Positions 8,901 through 14,612 of a stretch of 21,423 nt of DNA are shown in pieces. The translations under genes and the position numbers were made by a program. The number at the start of each line of letters is the position of its first letter. Position 1 is the stretch's first letter. Below the pieces are notes generated by a model. It did no database searches and was not told the origin of the DNA. It saw nothing but the letters and a program-made list of their open reading frames with translations. Source of the stretch: a virus; the IMG/VR virus record IMGVR_UViG_3300030107_001718, positions 1-21,423 of that record, one strand, 5' to 3'.

Positions 8901-9032
8901 GAACAAGAGGGAGCAGATAAAAGACAGAGATTAGCCCCAGGTGAACTAGTGCCAATCCTAGTCAAAGCAATCCAAGAACTATCAGCAAAGAACGATGCCT
9001 TAGAAGCACGTATAGCAACACTAGAAGGATAA
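2904..9032 (+). CDS. Giant tail fibre, YadA-like repeats and Peptidase_S74 chaperone
   Basis: This 2042-aa fibre protein probably forms a long trimer that binds the host surface. Residues 1-60 are a virion-attachment-like head (FADGDVITADLFNNEYDQLL). Residues ~100-610 are a shaft of long tandem repeats with FGADND-x-x-LTH and INSSTDGQLD motifs. Residues ~900-980 contain the fibre motif GVGIGTNSPSAALQVEG and then GTERLRIATDGSLS. Residues ~1002-1880 are YadA-like NxAVG/NTLIG repeats on a 72-residue super-repeat. The C-terminus is a Peptidase_S74 intramolecular chaperone: S1916 and K1921 in SDERYKEN match the known Ser-Lys self-cleavage dyad (five residues apart). The protein ends in a short coiled coil. 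In this family the ~127-aa chaperone folds the trimer and then cuts itself off; here that is inferred. GGAGG at 2889-2893 precedes the ATG, which directly follows the nozzle stop. Confidence 0.92.
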   Translation: MGSTYTRQSSFADGDVITADLFNNEYDQLLAAFAATTGHTHDGTSAEGGPITKLLGNSITLGAGTAGTDVTITFDGETNDGELKWMEDEDYFEFSDDILIASTEKLQFRDTAIYINSSTDGQLDLVADTEIQIAATTIDINGAVDISGNLSVGGNLDVTGTFDLSDSNFTNAGNIQLDSISGDADTNTSITFSGSDVITVATGGTTSFTVDASQNILMNAAQKVQFRDTALTINSSTDGQLDIDADTELEITAPTVDINASTAVLVSNDLKLDSDSAVLGFGADNDTTLTHTDGTGLTLNSTNKLTFGDAASFVQQSSDGVLRIDGEATVDINASTAVTVSNDLKLDSDAAVLGFGADNDVTLTHVADTGLLLNSTSVIQFNDASQKIGAPNATTLDIDATDEIELNATLVDVNANLDVSGTYTGAGLMTTGGNIVIPDAGNIGSASDTDAIAIGADGDVTLTQDLELQHDAATLSFGADNDVVLTHVADTGLLLNSTMALQFNDASQFINAPSATVLDINATDEIELNATLVDVNANLDVSGTYTGGGLMTTGGNIVIPDAGNIGSASDTDAIAIASDGVVTLTQKLIGTELDISGDIDVDGTTNLDVTNIVGDLTVTGDTATFTSTNAEDPLIIIKDTTNDANAARLRFVKDKGAAGADDDDIGTIEFFADNDAQEQTKFALIRAEVADASDGAEGGKLRLQVASHDGEMQNGLIITDGSAEDEIDVTIGNGANSITSVVGNFQIKDGGTIGVASDADAITIASDGQVTFSQAISGTSATFTTADNTTQLSLVSTDTDASVGPSLNLYRNSSSPADNDIAGRIQYTSRNDNSENVTYAEIHISTPDVSDGSEDGQLHIDTMVAGTSRSRIKLMPAETVLNENAIDLDFRVESNGNENMLFVDGGNNGVGIGTNSPSAALQVEGTTNGLQSVFGLDSSGLKISTFQKTDNDAGVILDAQESSNGTLTFATAGTERLRIATDGSLSTNTSGTSNVRFGVNAGNSIASGGNYNVVVGDEAGTAITTGDFNTALGFEALAATTDRNSNTALGAQTLKTNVNGAKNTAVGSGALLTMNPATDTDTHNVAVGFDAGGDVTTGVRNTLIGSLAGTVLTTGIRNVAVGFQALTTDTKGQRSVAIGHNALSVQNFTTATDSFNVAVGHEAGAAVTTGTRNTIVGAIAGDAFTIGFNNIAIGYDAMGANTASGANVAVGYEAMQAYNDTNELSRFNTAVGTQAGKALTTGVENTLIGGLAGDALTDADSNVAVGNAALGSDTLGSRSTAIGAGALNEQNFTTATNSYNTAVGFAAGNRVSTGVQNTLIGANNGIDLLSGNYNVAVGYLALFEDQHGSESVAVGYGALQNQRFTTATDSFNTAVGYAAGLSNTTGTNNTFIGAEAGEANTTGANNTAVGALALESTTEGTNNTAVGQASLFENTLGSKSIAVGRGTLQNQNYATATDGHNVAVGHEAGNDITTGVQNTLVGGLSGDALTDADYNVAIGMGTLTSDTLGSRSVAVGAFALESQNFTTATDSHNVAVGNHAGLSVTTGTLNTLIGSLAGDALTAADSNTAIGYVALSADTRGERAIAIGEGALFSQNFTTETNNYNVAIGYNAGYSVSTGTQNTLIGGLAGDALTDADFNVAVGYQALTTDTLGSRTTAIGRFAGYNQNFDTATDTNNVYVGYYAGANVTTGLSNTLIGTEAGDALTDADFNVAIGKDALGQDTLGSKSVAIGTAALNAQNFTTATDSNNTAVGYFAGLSVTTGTLNTLVGANTGDAITTGFDNVAVGRSALTGEDTGRKNVAIGSSALEVQNSDVDNLNTAVGFEAGKAVSTGQNNVIIGGLAGAANADMSGETPLTTGNNNVLIGTKCQTGAADADAQIAMGFECTGASNTSVTFGKSTTDSNIDFGATSITAPSDERYKENIQTSTAGLLFVNDLRPVTFQWKKEKDVPVNSKSYKENSDTRVMNCGDKTMHGFIAQEVKTVIDNHSEIKDGFRMWTEQEGADKRQRLAPGELVPILVKAIQELSAKNDALEARIATLEG
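3246..3956 (+). repeat. Fibre shaft repeats (INSSTDGQLD and NDLKLDSD units)
   Basis: The motif INSSTDGQLD is encoded at 3246 and again at 3600, 354 bp (118 codons) apart, each followed by a DINA-type strand. Further on, DINASTAV, then VSNDLKLDSD and the FGADND-x-x-LTH motif recur at a 222-bp (74-codon) step (FGADND copies begin near 3741 and 3963). The copies keep the amino acids while the codons differ, so the repeats are not recent. They presumably form a repetitive beta-structured trimeric shaft. Confidence 0.75.
3963..4694 (+). repeat. 366-bp tandem duplication in the fibre shaft
   Basis: Two adjacent units (3963-4328 and 4329-4694) encode nearly the same 122 residues. Each contains in order FGADND-V, LTHVADTGLLLNST, QFNDASQ, DATDEIELNATLVDVNANLD, SGTYTG, LMTTGGNIVIPDAGNIGSAS and DTDAIAI. 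The last ~15 residues of the second unit diverge. Many synonymous codons differ (for example AATGCT against AACGCT), so the protein is constrained while the DNA has drifted. This is a beta-structured shaft segment. Confidence 0.85.
5907..8549 (+). repeat. YadA-like stalk: 72-codon (216-bp) super-repeat, about 12 units
   Basis: Units begin at 5907, 6123, 6339, 6555, 6771, 6987, 7254, 7470, 7686, 7902, 8118 and 8334. All steps are exactly 216 bp except 6987 to 7254, which is 267 bp. Each unit holds four NxxxG motifs of the trimeric-autotransporter head type: NVAVG, NTLIG, NVAVG and SVAIG. The typical order is QNFTTATDSxNVAVG, then AGDALTDADxNVAVG, then DTLGSRSVAIG. The first and last units are the most degenerate. 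The longer unit carries one extra 17-residue element. In YadA-type proteins such repeats form a trimeric left-handed beta-roll; that fold is inferred here. Confidence 0.93.
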
Positions 9033-9035
9033 ACA

Positions 9036-9680
9036 ATGGAACTACTAGCAAGAAACTTCCCTAACATTGGGGTAGTAGAAGGAAAACTATCAGAAGAAAT
9101 AGTTGATGACTTGTGGACATTAATAAACGAAGCAAGAGAAAAGCCAGAAGATATGAAGCCTGAACTAGCAGGTAATATCAGTTCTTCTATTAGGTTAGAT
9201 AATAACTCTGACTTAATGACTGACTTTGTAGGTGAGGTGCTACCAGCCTGTATAAAGAGACACATGCAAGAGTATGGGCCACCTTATCGACTGACCATGA
9301 AGGAAGGTGAGACATTTAACTTAGAAAGCCTGTGGGTAAACTTTCAAAAGCAAAACGAGTTTAACCCACCACACGATCACGCAGGTGTGTACAGCTTTGT
9401 AATATGGATGCAGATACCTACGTCATACGAAGAACAACGTAAGCTACCTATTTGTGCAGAGTCAAATGCAGACAATCACATTAGCAACTTTGCATTTAGC
9501 TACACAAATACGTTAGGCAGAGTGTCAACCTTTGCATACAATATGGAGAAAGAAGCTGAGGGGTATATGGTTATGTTTCCTTCGTGCTTACTTCATCAGG
9601 TCTTTCCGTTTTACAATGATGACGGTGAAAGAATATCAATATCTGGTAATATTAATATAGGAGAAATGAAAAATGACTAG
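9036..9680 (+). CDS. 2OG-Fe(II) oxygenase (PF13759-like)
   Basis: This 214-aa protein has the layout of the putative 2OG-Fe(II) oxygenase family common in marine phages. In the pattern NPPHDHAGVYSFVIWMQIP, H113 and H115 are the probable first metal ligands in an HxH arrangement. The distal histidine is H187 (CLLHQVFPF), and R199 in ERISISGNI is the probable 2-oxoglutarate-binding arginine. Such enzymes couple oxidative decarboxylation of 2-oxoglutarate to hydroxylation of a substrate, which is unknown here. The gene starts three bases after the fibre stop with AAGGA at 9025-9029, so it is translated together with the fibre. Hydroxylation of a virion protein is one possible role. The family call is firm; the substrate is open. 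Confidence 0.85.
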   Translation: MELLARNFPNIGVVEGKLSEEIVDDLWTLINEAREKPEDMKPELAGNISSSIRLDNNSDLMTDFVGEVLPACIKRHMQEYGPPYRLTMKEGETFNLESLWVNFQKQNEFNPPHDHAGVYSFVIWMQIPTSYEEQRKLPICAESNADNHISNFAFSYTNTLGRVSTFAYNMEKEAEGYMVMFPSCLLHQVFPFYNDDGERISISGNINIGEMKND

Positions 9681-9945
9681 AGAAACAGCAGTAATGGAAC
9701 AAGCATACAAGGCTTGTCTTGATGGTGCAAATGTTGTTAACACTGTAATTGCAACGCACAACAAAGGCAATGATGCTACACCAGCAGACTTTGCATACGA
9801 CATGACACACGATGAAAAGAAAGAACGTGTGACTCGTAGTGTAGGCTACCTTAAACATCAGAAAGATACATACTCTGATTGGGGAGATAAAGACTTTACA
9901 GCTATTGATGCAGCCATAACTGCTGCTGATAACTTTACAAGTTAA
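9673..9945 (+). CDS. Conserved-looking 90-aa phage protein of unknown function
   Basis: This small soluble protein is rich in charged residues, with helical N- and C-terminal parts and a charged middle (DFAYDMTHDEKKERVTRSVG, then HQKDTYSDWGDKDFTAIDAA). No signal peptide or membrane segment is visible. The start overlaps the oxygenase gene by 8 nt, and GGAG at 9660-9663 lies about 9 nt upstream of the ATG. I do not recognise a named family, although similar short proteins occur beside fibre genes in marine phages as far as I recall. Its position behind the fibre and oxygenase suggests a virion-associated or accessory role, without proof. Confidence 0.75.
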   Translation: MTRETAVMEQAYKACLDGANVVNTVIATHNKGNDATPADFAYDMTHDEKKERVTRSVGYLKHQKDTYSDWGDKDFTAIDAAITAADNFTS

Positions 9946-9950
9946 CTCTT

Positions 9951-10187
9951 ATGGAGATGGAGTTGCTATGGAGTGCAGGACTAACTGGCCTACTTGGTAT
10001 AGTAGGCTGGGTTATCCGTAGTCAACACACAGAAACACAACGTATGCAAGTCCTACTAAATAAAACACGAGAAGAAATGGCTCGTGACTATATGACTAAA
10101 GCAGAAGCTAACAGTGATATAAATAGAATAATAGACAGACTGGAGGCTCTAGACGCAAAACTAGATAGAATTATAGAGAGAAGATGA
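9951..10187 (+). CDS. Small membrane protein, holin or spanin-like candidate
   Basis: This 78-aa protein has one N-terminal hydrophobic segment (residues ~5-22, LLWSAGLTGLLGIVGWVI). A basic flank and a charged, probably coiled-coil helix follow to the end (DINRIIDRLEALDAKLDRII). This topology is shared by many uncharacterised phage proteins annotated as holins or inner-membrane spanin subunits, so a lysis role is plausible but unproven. A second in-frame ATG lies at 9957. Neither start has a good upstream ribosome-binding site; a GGAG directly abuts the second. Translation may therefore depend on coupling to the upstream gene, which ends five bases before. The stop overlaps the next start as ATGA. 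Confidence 0.75.
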   Translation: MEMELLWSAGLTGLLGIVGWVIRSQHTETQRMQVLLNKTREEMARDYMTKAEANSDINRIIDRLEALDAKLDRIIERR

Positions 10188-10645
10188 TAGATCCCATAAC
10201 GGCTATTGCAGGTGCCACTGCTGCCTTTAACACACTGAAGAAAGGCATACAGGTTGGCAAAGACCTGCAAGACATGGGTGGCACTATGGCTAAGTGGGCT
10301 GGTGCGATAGCTGATCTAGATTTTGCAGATAAACAAAACCAGAAACCCCCATGGTACAAGGCTCTAGGTGGTGGTGTAGAGGCACAAGCAATGGAGATCT
10401 TTGCAGCAAAACAAAAAGCTGCATCTATGAGACAGGAGCTAAAAGACTTTATATCTGTGGTGTATGGACCATCTAAATGGCAAGAGATATTAGAAATAGA
10501 AGCAAAGCTTAGAAAGCAAAAGAGAGAACATGAATACAGACAAATGGAAATCAGACAAACAATCATTGAATGGGCTACAGGTATTTTACTCTTTATTATT
10601 TCCGTTGGCCTTTTGTTCGGTTTTGTATGGATAGGGACTAGATAA
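10184..10645 (+). CDS. C-terminally membrane-anchored phage protein (unknown function)
   Basis: This 153-aa protein begins MIDPITAIAGATAAFNTLKK, an N-terminus I associate with a conserved but uncharacterised family in marine phages. It continues through an Ala/Gly-rich part and a PPWYKALGGG turn. A long charged helix follows (residues ~65-125, with EIEAKLRKQKREHEYRQMEI), and the protein ends in a single hydrophobic segment (about 131-150, ATGILLFIISVGLLFGFVWI). The layout fits a tail-anchored inner-membrane protein or a virion protein that inserts into the membrane on ejection. The gene overlaps its upstream neighbour by ATGA and its downstream neighbour by TAATG, placing it in one translational block. 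Together with the preceding small membrane protein it could form a lysis pair, but no endolysin is visible nearby. Confidence 0.75.
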   Translation: MIDPITAIAGATAAFNTLKKGIQVGKDLQDMGGTMAKWAGAIADLDFADKQNQKPPWYKALGGGVEAQAMEIFAAKQKAASMRQELKDFISVVYGPSKWQEILEIEAKLRKQKREHEYRQMEIRQTIIEWATGILLFIISVGLLFGFVWIGTR

Positions 10646-13600
10646 TGCCACAAGTAATAAAAACAATGGCTCGTGATGGTGAAGGCAATAGAATTTATCG
10701 TGTTTTCATGGATGATGGTAGTGTTAGCACTTTTAATAATTTAGCTAGTGCAAACTATCATGCATACGGTAGTGCAACTGCTCCTGTTTCTAATCAACCC
10801 AACACTACAACTCCACAACCCACAGATAATATTGAGGATGATGAACCAGCACCAACTGATGATCCTGTAGAAGATACTATAGATGATCCATATTCAGCGT
10901 ATCAAGTATCTAGAGATGGGACTAAATATGCTTTAAGTGATGAAGAAATAAAATTTATTGATCTTTCTAAGGCTCTAGGTTATAATGATGAAGAAATTAA
11001 TACTTTTTTAGATAAAAGGTTTGCTCACAGAACACCTAGTACCGTATCAGATCCTATTGATATGTCTAATGTAGAATTTGCTAATGAAACTTCTACAGAA
11101 GAACCTGAAACAACTACAAGAACTACAACACAGCCCACTAATAGGGGCGCTCGTAGATTTCAAATGCATCTTGATCGTGGGGTCATAGATATATATACTG
11201 CACAAGATGCTTTAATGGCGAATAGCACACTAAGAGAAAACCCTAAATATAGAGGACTAACTTCTCAACAAGCTCAAAATGCTATAGACTTATATTATAA
11301 GAATAATTTATCAGAAGAAAATTTTAATTTTTATAAACAGGGTGGCTTTGATCCACTGTTAGACACTAGATCAGATATTTACAATCCACAAAGGGTTGCA
11401 GATGTATATGGTGAGAATATATTACAAGCAAATGATCCAGAGGGTTATGATGCTATATTTAATCCAGATCCAGATCCTGTGGATGATACGGATGTAACAG
11501 ATCCTATAGATGACACAGGTGCAACAGATCCTATCGTAACAGATCCTGTAGTTACACCAACTCCTGTGGTCGATAGCCCCGTAATAGTGGATGGAACAGG
11601 CCAACCTGTTAACATACCATTTCAACCAACTAGTGGCACATATCAAGCCCCTGTAGTGCAACCACAATTTGTACAGCCTGTTGGTGATAATGTTGGACAA
11701 GTTGATCCTGTTACAGGAACGTATACCGTAACACCTACATTTGGAACGACTGTTAGCCAATATCAACCTGCAGATGCACAAATTTCTACAGGTGTAGTCG
11801 GTCAATCTCTTCAAGCTAATCAAGCCTATAATCCTACTATAGGATTAAATTATAGACCTGCAAGTGCTTTTACACCTATTACTTATAATCAACCACAACA
11901 AACTGGGTATATGCCAAGATTTACATATCAACAAGGTGGGGCGGTTCCTAACATGCAACAACAAAATATGCCAATGACACAACAAAATATGTTTGGTGGG
12001 TTTAAGCCACAAGCAATGCAACGTATTGCTGGTAGTTTAGGTTATCAAGGAGATATGAACGGGTTTAATAATTATTTAAATAATAATCCTGATAAAAAAC
12101 AAATGATGGACATGTATACACAAAAGGCTATACAGATGGCTAATGGTGGAATGGCTAAGAAAAATGTAATTTATGCACAGTCAGGTACAGTAGGGACTAA
12201 CACTACAACTACAGAGGAGATGGAAGAACAATCTGCAGTGGATGAAGCATTTTCAGAGTCTTTAGGTGGCACAGGGGCAAATACAATACAGCTAGGGTCT
12301 AGTTTATATCAACAAGAGCCTCCAGCGGGAGATACAGGAACAGGGCAAACTGATCCTGATGTATATACACCATCAGATCCACGTGTTTTAGGACAACAGT
12401 TTATACCACAACAAGATTTTGTAAGTGAAGGTACAGCTTCACAATTACAAGATGTACTAGCTACACAGGCAATAGCACCAGGGATGCCTGTTGGTGCAAC
12501 TTTTGTTCCTGTGGGTGTGGCTCAAGAGGCAGGGCAGTTTGTAGATCCTACATCAGGACAGGTTGTAGGTGCATCTGCATTAGGAACTACACTGGCATCC
12601 ACTACACAAGCTGCTCAACCTGCAGCTACTGCAGCTACATTAATGGCTCCTGCTACATCTGCTCGTAGTGTTAAGGCTGTATTAGAGGGTGGTGAGGTAG
12701 TTGATGCACAAGGACTACTTAGTGCAGTAACTGCCTCTACAGAATTTGAAGAGGGACAAACCCCTACGTATGATGCAGAGCGAAATAGATACATTCAAGG
12801 TGGTAGAGAGTTTACACCAGAGCAATTTGCTGAGAGATTTAATTTAGATCCCTCTAATTATATAACTGGTGAGGCAGGTATAGAGGCACAAACAGGCTTT
12901 GTAAGTGACGCAGCGCAATCAACAGCAGCTACACAGGCAACCACTGGTATAGCCACCAGAATGGCAGAGGAAGATGGACTAGCTGCCGCTAAAATAGAGG
13001 AAGACTTTGATCAAGTAGTTAAGTTAGCTGAGTTAACAGAAGAGACAGAACGTACCCTTATAAATGATATTGAAACTGGACAGTCAGAGCTTGTTAGTGG
13101 TCTAGGCACAGTAGATGCAACTAAAGTAGCAAAATATACTAATGCCGTAGCCGCTGCGCAAGCTTCAGAAAATAGTAAAAGAACAGTACGTGGTCAGTTA
13201 GAAACATTAATGCAGGACTTTGAGGGTGGTGAAACACCCCCTTGGGCTGCAGGAGCAATGCGGCTTGCTACACAACAGATGGCTGCACGTGGACTAGGCA
13301 CATCTTCAATAGCAGGACAGGCTATTGTACAGGCCGCTATGGAAGCTGCATTGCCTATTGCACAGGCTGACGCTGCAACACAAGCAGCTTTTGATGCACA
13401 AAACCTATCTAATAAACAGCAGATGGCTATGCTTTCTGCAGAGCAACGTGCTAAGTTTATGGGCTTAGAGTTTGATCAAGGATTTCAAGCAAAGGTAATT
13501 AATGCAAGTAAAATTAGTGATATAGCTAATGTTAATTTTACAGCAGAGCAGCAAATTGCTCTTGAGAACTCTAGACTAGCGAACTCAGAAAGTTTAGCGG

Positions 13601-14400
13601 AGTTAAATAATAGTCAGGCTCTTGTGATGGCAGAGGCTGCTGCTTTGTCTCAGCTTGACGTAGCTAATTTAAGTAATAGACAACAGACTGTTGTACAAAA
13701 TGCACAAAACTTTTTACAAATGGACATGGCAAATCTATCTAATAGACAACAGATGGAGCTATTTAAAGGTCAGCAGCGCACACAATCTTTGTTTAGCGAT
13801 CAGGCTGCACAGAATGCTGCTGCACAATTTAATGCTAGTTCACAAAATCAGGTAGATCAATTTTTTGCTAGTCTTGCAAACTCAACTGCTCAGTTTAATG
13901 CGACACAATCTAATGCACAGTCACAATTTAACGCAGGTCAGGTAAATGTTATTGAAAGATTTAATACTGAGGTAAACAATCAACGTGAGCAGTTTAATGC
14001 TACTAATCGTTTAGTTATAGATCAGGCAAATGCACAGTGGCGTAGAGAGATTGCAACGTCTGATACGGCTGCAGTTAATCGTGCTAATGAAATAAACTCT
14101 GAGGCTTTGTTAGATATGTCACGTGATGCATACAATGACCTGTGGCAATTCTATTCTGATAACATGGAGCAAGCATGGACTGCCGCAGAGAGTGAAAAAG
14201 ATCGCATGACACGACTTGCCATTCAAAACATAGCATCAAATACTCAGTATGACCTTGCAGAAATGAAACAAGACTATAGTACAAGTGTAGGATTTGGATC
14301 ATTAATTGGTAAAATATTAACATCTGATCTTACAGGCACACTGGGTGGTTCTATTTTAGGTCCAGTATTTGATATATTTAGCACAGATGCACCAGAGTAA
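10645..14400 (+). CDS. Large internal-virion-like structural protein (1251 aa)
   Basis: This protein has a modular layout. Residues 1-270 are globular and charged. A P/D/T-rich linker lies at ~273-312, followed by a Q/N/P/M-rich stretch to ~500 with QQGGAVPNMQQQNMPM and NGGMAKKNVIYAQSG. An Ala-rich region follows to ~840. Residues ~860-1200 are a long helical zone containing EGGETPPWAAGAMRLATQQM, ARGLGTSSIAGQAIVQAA, three NLSN(R/K)QQ repeats and six 11-residue QFNA-type repeats. The C-terminus is Gly/hydrophobic (GSLIGKILTSDLTGTLGGSI). I recall proteins with the same helical zone in marine cyanophages and pelagiphages as uncharacterised virion proteins. The role as an ejected core protein is inferred from size, helicity and position. 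The start overlaps the previous stop (TAATG). Confidence 0.75.
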   Translation: MPQVIKTMARDGEGNRIYRVFMDDGSVSTFNNLASANYHAYGSATAPVSNQPNTTTPQPTDNIEDDEPAPTDDPVEDTIDDPYSAYQVSRDGTKYALSDEEIKFIDLSKALGYNDEEINTFLDKRFAHRTPSTVSDPIDMSNVEFANETSTEEPETTTRTTTQPTNRGARRFQMHLDRGVIDIYTAQDALMANSTLRENPKYRGLTSQQAQNAIDLYYKNNLSEENFNFYKQGGFDPLLDTRSDIYNPQRVADVYGENILQANDPEGYDAIFNPDPDPVDDTDVTDPIDDTGATDPIVTDPVVTPTPVVDSPVIVDGTGQPVNIPFQPTSGTYQAPVVQPQFVQPVGDNVGQVDPVTGTYTVTPTFGTTVSQYQPADAQISTGVVGQSLQANQAYNPTIGLNYRPASAFTPITYNQPQQTGYMPRFTYQQGGAVPNMQQQNMPMTQQNMFGGFKPQAMQRIAGSLGYQGDMNGFNNYLNNNPDKKQMMDMYTQKAIQMANGGMAKKNVIYAQSGTVGTNTTTTEEMEEQSAVDEAFSESLGGTGANTIQLGSSLYQQEPPAGDTGTGQTDPDVYTPSDPRVLGQQFIPQQDFVSEGTASQLQDVLATQAIAPGMPVGATFVPVGVAQEAGQFVDPTSGQVVGASALGTTLASTTQAAQPAATAATLMAPATSARSVKAVLEGGEVVDAQGLLSAVTASTEFEEGQTPTYDAERNRYIQGGREFTPEQFAERFNLDPSNYITGEAGIEAQTGFVSDAAQSTAATQATTGIATRMAEEDGLAAAKIEEDFDQVVKLAELTEETERTLINDIETGQSELVSGLGTVDATKVAKYTNAVAAAQASENSKRTVRGQLETLMQDFEGGETPPWAAGAMRLATQQMAARGLGTSSIAGQAIVQAAMEAALPIAQADAATQAAFDAQNLSNKQQMAMLSAEQRAKFMGLEFDQGFQAKVINASKISDIANVNFTAEQQIALENSRLANSESLAELNNSQALVMAEAAALSQLDVANLSNRQQTVVQNAQNFLQMDMANLSNRQQMELFKGQQRTQSLFSDQAAQNAAAQFNASSQNQVDQFFASLANSTAQFNATQSNAQSQFNAGQVNVIERFNTEVNNQREQFNATNRLVIDQANAQWRREIATSDTAAVNRANEINSEALLDMSRDAYNDLWQFYSDNMEQAWTAAESEKDRMTRLAIQNIASNTQYDLAEMKQDYSTSVGFGSLIGKILTSDLTGTLGGSILGPVFDIFSTDAPE
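11461..11580 (+). repeat. Low-complexity D/P/T/V linker
   Basis: This segment of the 1251-aa protein encodes imperfect repeats of D-P-(I/V)-x-D and T-D-P-(I/V) (for example DPDPVDDTDVTDPIDDTGAT). At the DNA level GATCC(A/T) recurs every 6 to 21 bases. The segment is acidic and proline-rich and probably an extended, flexible linker between the N-terminal globular part and the Q/N-rich middle. Confidence 0.65.
13825..14022 (+). repeat. Six 11-residue (33-bp) QFNA hendecad repeats
   Basis: A Q/R-F-(N/F)-(A/T) motif starts at 13825, 13858, 13891, 13924, 13957 and 13990, exactly 33 bp apart (residues ~1061-1126 of the 1251-aa protein). The units begin QFNASSQ, QFFASLA, QFNATQS, QFNAGQV, RFNTEVN and QFNATNR. 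An 11-residue period with one aromatic per turn set is typical of right-handed coiled coils or long helical bundles. The codons vary between copies, so selection acts on the protein. Confidence 0.88.
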
Positions 14401-14411
14401 GAGGTATAAGA

Positions 14412-14612
14412 ATGTATAACGCAGGTTTTAAAGCATATAAAAATTTACAAATGCCTAAACAGAAAAAACAACCAGTGCAAAGCACAGGATTATTATCTCG
14501 TAGTCCTAGTATGCCACAGCAAAATACTAATGATAAATTAGAACCAAGAGAGCGTATTGCAAAGTATGTTATGGAAATACGAAAAGCAAGACAGGAATTA
14601 AAGAATGGCTGA
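14412..14612 (+). CDS. Small basic protein of unknown function (66 aa)
   Basis: This 66-aa basic protein starts 11 bases after the stop of the 1251-aa gene and has a GAGG site at 14401-14404. The N-terminal half is Lys/Gln/Pro-rich and probably disordered (KNLQMPKQKKQPVQSTG). The C-terminal half looks like one amphipathic helix (EPRERIAKYVMEIRKARQEL). No domain is recognised. The gene overlaps the next start by 8 nt, and the next gene's AGGA site lies inside its last codons, which implies coupled translation. It may be a small virion or assembly partner of its neighbours. Confidence 0.7.
   Translation: MYNAGFKAYKNLQMPKQKKQPVQSTGLLSRSPSMPQQNTNDKLEPRERIAKYVMEIRKARQELKNG

Noticed and set aside
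10171-10653. 160-codon minus-strand frame opposite the 153-aa membrane protein
   Set aside because: The product is Cys/Ser-rich with no recognisable pattern, while the + strand gene has perfect overlaps with both neighbours and a conserved-looking sequence.
11422-11823. 133-codon minus-strand frame rich in Cys, Arg, Ile and Tyr
   Set aside because: It is an antisense shadow of the D/P/T/V-rich linker in the 1251-aa protein, and the composition is not protein-like.
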